Below the pieces are notes generated by a model. It saw nothing but the letters and a program-made list of their open reading frames with translations. It was not told where the DNA came from and made no database searches. From NCBI GenBank assembly GCA_937927975.1, contig CALEZT010000249.1, forward strand, positions 1 through 7,573: DNA of 7,573 nucleotides, in the 5' to 3' direction. The first letter of the stretch is position 1. Every line of letters begins with the position of its first letter. The translations under genes and the position numbers were made by a program. This document shows, piece by piece, positions 5,107 through 7,573 of the stretch. This DNA is from an uncultured Phycisphaerales bacterium (GTDB taxonomy: Bacteria > Planctomycetota > Phycisphaerae > Sedimentisphaerales > Anaerobacaceae).

Positions 5107-7089
5107 CTACGCCTGCGCCTGTTCCCCGGCGCCGCCGAGCGGCGAGGGCGACTTCCTCGCCACCCAGTTCCGCAACGTCAACGCCAGAATCCCCACGGTC
5201 ATCGACAGCACGACCGCGTCCGCGATCAGCAGAGCCAGCATCCCGCTCTTGCCCGCCTGCCAGCCGTCGTAGTACTTCATCAACAGCCGCACGAGCATGG
5301 TCATGGACGTCGCGAACATGAACACCGCAGGCACGAGAGCGAACCAGTACTGACGTCCTTTGCTCATCAGCCAGATCATGCCCACCCACAAGGCCAGCGC
5401 CGCCAGGAGCTGGTTCGCCGACCCGAAGATGCTCCAGACCACCGCGTAGCCGTTGCCCAATCCCAGCAGCAGCATCAACGCGACCGCGATGCCCGAGTTC
5501 ACCCAGTACCGTTGAAGGATCTGCAAGATCGCCCGCTTGACCCCGCGGGTGGGAACGCTGCCGGACGCAGGCGCCGCGAACCTCTCAGGGAACGCGCCGA
5601 CCGCCAGCCCGCCGGCCCCGACGGGCTCGATCCGTTGCGCATCGACCTCTTCGCCCGCCGCCGGGACGATCCGCGTGTCCTGCGCCCTGGCGAACACGTC
5701 GTACTGACCGAAGAGCATGACCCAGCCCTCTTCGATCATGTACCGCGTCAGGCGGACCGCAGTGTCCAGCGTCGTAACCAGGAACCCCTCGAGCAGCAGC
5801 ATCGCGCCGAGCGCCCCGGCCGCCACCGGCAACCCCAGCCCCTGGTGCACCATGTGTCCGACCGCCATCGCAAACGTCAGCACCGCGTTGCCGCTCCCGG
5901 CCGCGGGGTAGCAGTAGTTCTTGTACACCGCCAGCGGCAATCCCGCGATCAGGCAACACACCACGCACACCGCCAGGAAGCTCTCCAGCAGCATCGCCCA
6001 ATATCCGACCCGGCGCGCCGCCCGCTCGTTGGAAAGCTGCTTGCACGTGGTCCCGCCCGCGCAGAGACTGTGGAACCCGCTGACCGCGCCGCAGGCGATC
6101 GTGATGAACATCAAAGGCCAGATCGGACCCAGCGTCCTGGTCCCCTCGGCGAAGTTGTTCATCGGAATCGCCGCCGCGTCGAGCGCGCCGGCGCCGCGAA
6201 GGCCCGCCGCGACCAGCGCCACGATCAGGAACGCCACGCCGGCGTACAGAATGTGCACGTTGATGAAGTCCCGGCTCTGCAGGAAGAACCAGACCGGCAC
6301 CCCCGCCGCCAGCAGGACGTACCCGCTGATCATCAGTTTCCACGTCCCAGGCGCGACCGACACGGGCCAGTTGAGCCCGATCAGAATGGAGATCGCACAG
6401 ATCGCCATTGCCAGAATCGAGCAGATCCACACGGGACATTTCTTCTTGAGGTACAGGAAACCCATCAGAGGCGAGAAGGCCGTAATGACGATCACCGACA
6501 TCGAGGCGATGCCGCCGATCAACGCGTGCGGTTCCATCACGCCGGTCCTCGGATTGCGCAGCATCTGCTCGCGAAACAGCGTCTGGCCCGACGCCAGGTT
6601 CAGATCGGACAGCGAGACGGTGGACGTCAGAGCGGTGGCCGACAAATCCAGGAACGCCGCACAGACCAGAACGAGGATCGCCACCAGCATCACGAGCATC
6701 ATGACGAACGCGCCCGAGCCGATGTAGCGACGCGCGACCACCGTGAGGTTCTTGCCGCCCTCGCGCAGGGTCACGTACGTCGAGACGAAGTCGTGCACCG
6801 CGCCGAGGAAGACGCCGCCCAGGAGGATCCACAACAGCGCGGGACCCCAGCCGTAGAGGACCGCCAGCACGGGTCCGATGATCGGTCCGGCCCCTGCGAT
6901 GGACGCGAAGTGATGCGCGAAGACGACCGCGGTTTTGGTCGGCACGTAATCGCGTCCGTCGTTGATCGCCACCGCCGGCGTGGTCCGATCCCTCTGCTCC
7001 CCCATCATCCTGGCGATCCACGGCGCGTAGGCGACGCCGCCCAGGAGCAGCAAGACGCCGGCGGCCAGCAGAATCAGCAGAATCGTCAT
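5107..7089 (-). CDS. cstA: CstA-family carbon starvation transporter
   Basis: This 660-aa integral membrane protein, with roughly 16 hydrophobic segments, belongs to the CstA family, whose characterised members import peptides or pyruvate by ion coupling. Family landmarks are GRDYVPTKTAVVFAHHFASI (45-64) followed by AGAGPIIGP (65-73), GGVFLGAVHDF (91-101), SGFHSLCAGGTTCKQL (337-352), FLVTTLDTAVRLTRYM (436-451) and FGSANQLLAALALW (555-568). A hydrophilic stretch at about 465-515 separates the main CstA domain from the C-terminal helices. The length is somewhat below the 701-716 residues of the E. coli proteins. The ATG at 7089 is preferred over an in-frame start at 7143 because AGGAG lies 9 bases before it and the first helix begins at once; the 18 extra residues would be polar. 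A TATACT box lies about 45 bases upstream. The polar tail SPSPLGGAGEQAQA looks repeat-derived. The substrate cannot be assigned. Confidence 0.93.
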   Translation of the reverse strand: MTILLILLAAGVLLLLGGVAYAPWIARMMGEQRDRTTPAVAINDGRDYVPTKTAVVFAHHFASIAGAGPIIGPVLAVLYGWGPALLWILLGGVFLGAVHDFVSTYVTLREGGKNLTVVARRYIGSGAFVMMLVMLVAILVLVCAAFLDLSATALTSTVSLSDLNLASGQTLFREQMLRNPRTGVMEPHALIGGIASMSVIVITAFSPLMGFLYLKKKCPVWICSILAMAICAISILIGLNWPVSVAPGTWKLMISGYVLLAAGVPVWFFLQSRDFINVHILYAGVAFLIVALVAAGLRGAGALDAAAIPMNNFAEGTRTLGPIWPLMFITIACGAVSGFHSLCAGGTTCKQLSNERAARRVGYWAMLLESFLAVCVVCCLIAGLPLAVYKNYCYPAAGSGNAVLTFAMAVGHMVHQGLGLPVAAGALGAMLLLEGFLVTTLDTAVRLTRYMIEEGWVMLFGQYDVFARAQDTRIVPAAGEEVDAQRIEPVGAGGLAVGAFPERFAAPASGSVPTRGVKRAILQILQRYWVNSGIAVALMLLLGLGNGYAVVWSIFGSANQLLAALALWVGMIWLMSKGRQYWFALVPAVFMFATSMTMLVRLLMKYYDGWQAGKSGMLALLIADAVVLSMTVGILALTLRNWVARKSPSPLGGAGEQAQA

Positions 7090-7098
7090 CTTCGAGCA

Positions 7099-7103
7099 CT
7101 CCT
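7099..7103 (-). promoter_or_regulatory. Ribosome binding site fixing the cstA start
   Basis: AGGAG on the minus strand lies 9 bases before the ATG at 7089, which makes that start more likely than the in-frame one at 7143. Confidence 0.65.
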
Positions 7104-7134
7104 GAAAACGAAGGCATGTAGGTTGTCCGACATC

Positions 7135-7162
7135 AGTATACACCCGCCCCAGCCAAAGAAAA
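7135..7162 (-). promoter_or_regulatory. Possible cstA promoter
   Basis: On the minus strand TATACT (7140-7135) is a good -10 box about 45 bases before the cstA ATG. The best -35 at a 16-base spacing is TTTTCT (7162-7157), matching only three of six positions, so expression may need an activator. Start of transcription would be near 7128. Confidence 0.4.
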
Positions 7163-7473
7163 GCCCCAATTCACCCCCGAGCCACAGAGGCCACCGAGAG
7201 GACAGGAAAGTGAAACAAGGACCGACAACCCGTAGGGGCGACGCATGCGTCGCCCGCCCCGGGCCACGAGCCACGGATCACGGCTTGGATCGTCCACAGA
7301 TTTCGCCGATTAGCACAGATTCCAGGAAGTTGTGGGGCGGACACCGTAGGGCGGAGGGAATTCCCCACGGTCCATCTATTCCCGAATGCGGACCTCCTCC
7401 GACGCACGCCGCAGAACGCAAGCCGCACGACGAAGAAGAGAAACCGCCGAGGACGCGGAGGGAAGAACGGTGT
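7163..7473. repeat. Intergenic region filled with dispersed repeat fragments
   Basis: No gene is supported here. The segment contains a GCCACAGAGGCCACCGAGAG fragment (7181-7200), the palindromic 25-mer (7231-7255), CCACGAGCCACGGATCACGG (7264-7283), a CCACAGATTTCGCCGATTAG fragment (7294-7313), and CGCCGAGGACGCGG (7445-7458), the inverse of 1063-1076. These match intergenic repeat types familiar from environmental bacteria, by recall and not by search. Open frames across it look like read-through of repeats. Confidence 0.55.
7231..7255 (-). repeat. Palindromic 25-bp repeat, copy 2
   Basis: This is the exact reverse complement of 1182-1206, with the 20-bp palindrome at 7236-7255. Flanking bases differ from copy 1, so the unit shared is exactly 25 bp. 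It lies about 90 bases upstream of the predicted cstA transcription start. Confidence 0.8.
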
Positions 7474-7573
7474 CGGTTGCTTTCGCTTGACAATTTCGCG
7501 AATTCCGGTCATCATGTCTATGACTACACCTACGACAAGGTGGGCAATCGTACGACGATGGGCGTGACGGACA
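7474..7573 (+). CDS. RHS/YD-repeat protein fragment, runs off the right edge
   Basis: Frame 7474-7572 reads RLLSLDNFANSG followed by HHVYDYTYDKVGNRTTMG, which contains the YTYDKVGNRT core typical of RHS/YD repeats. Proteins with such repeats form large secreted or surface shells, often around a C-terminal toxin. Similarity starts abruptly about 15 bases after a dispersed repeat (7445-7458), and no start codon with a properly spaced ribosome binding site precedes it; TTG at 7477 has GGAGG 15 bases upstream, which is too far. The frame stays open leftwards through the repeats to at least 7183, but that part has no protein-like character. It is probably the 5'-truncated remnant of a larger RHS gene, though a gene starting here cannot be excluded because the rest lies outside the window. 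Confidence 0.6.

Noticed and set aside
5585..7117. A 510-codon minus-strand frame overlapping cstA
   Set aside because: It is an out-of-frame reading of cstA, Arg/Gly/Asp-rich without helices, whereas the overlapping frame has full CstA motifs.

Overview
The window is GC-rich (hand counts reach about 68% in cdaA) and most resembles a Planctomycetota genome, perhaps of the Phycisphaerae type. The clues are a UroD-type protein of the kind that is multicopy in that phylum, a cdaA-ybbR pair behind a small lipoprotein, a CstA transporter, and intergenic DNA packed with short dispersed repeats. This lineage call is inferred from gene content; no marker gene is present.

Layout. Bases 1-984 carry two small two-helix membrane proteins of unknown function on the minus strand, separated by about 520 bases of non-coding DNA. 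The first (66 aa) is AT-richer than the rest (about 48% GC) and has a near-consensus promoter 170 bases upstream. Bases 985-1242 are a repeat cluster that includes a perfect 20-bp palindrome and a 24-bp tandem pair running into the end of the next gene. Bases 1243-2529 (minus) encode a UroD/MtaA-superfamily protein with a Cys/His-rich probable zinc site.

Bases 2693-5079 (plus) form the most coherent unit. A perfect consensus promoter (TTGACA, 17 bp, TATAAT) leads into a small lipoprotein, a membrane diadenylate cyclase of the CdaA type, and a YbbR/CdaR-like membrane-anchored partner. Together they look like a c-di-AMP synthesis and envelope-sensing operon. The cyclase has DMA where the family has DGA.

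Bases 5107-7089 (minus) encode a CstA-family transporter, convergent with the operon and only 27 bases away. Bases 7090-7473 are again intergenic repeat material, including a second, inverted copy of the palindromic 25-mer. The last 100 bases read in frame as the start of an RHS/YD-repeat segment that continues beyond the window, directly abutting a dispersed repeat.

No tRNA, rRNA, CRISPR array, transposase or complete insertion sequence was seen. The most unusual points are the DMA motif in the cyclase, the lipoprotein-cdaA-cdaR arrangement, and the inverted palindromic 25-mers bracketing the block.
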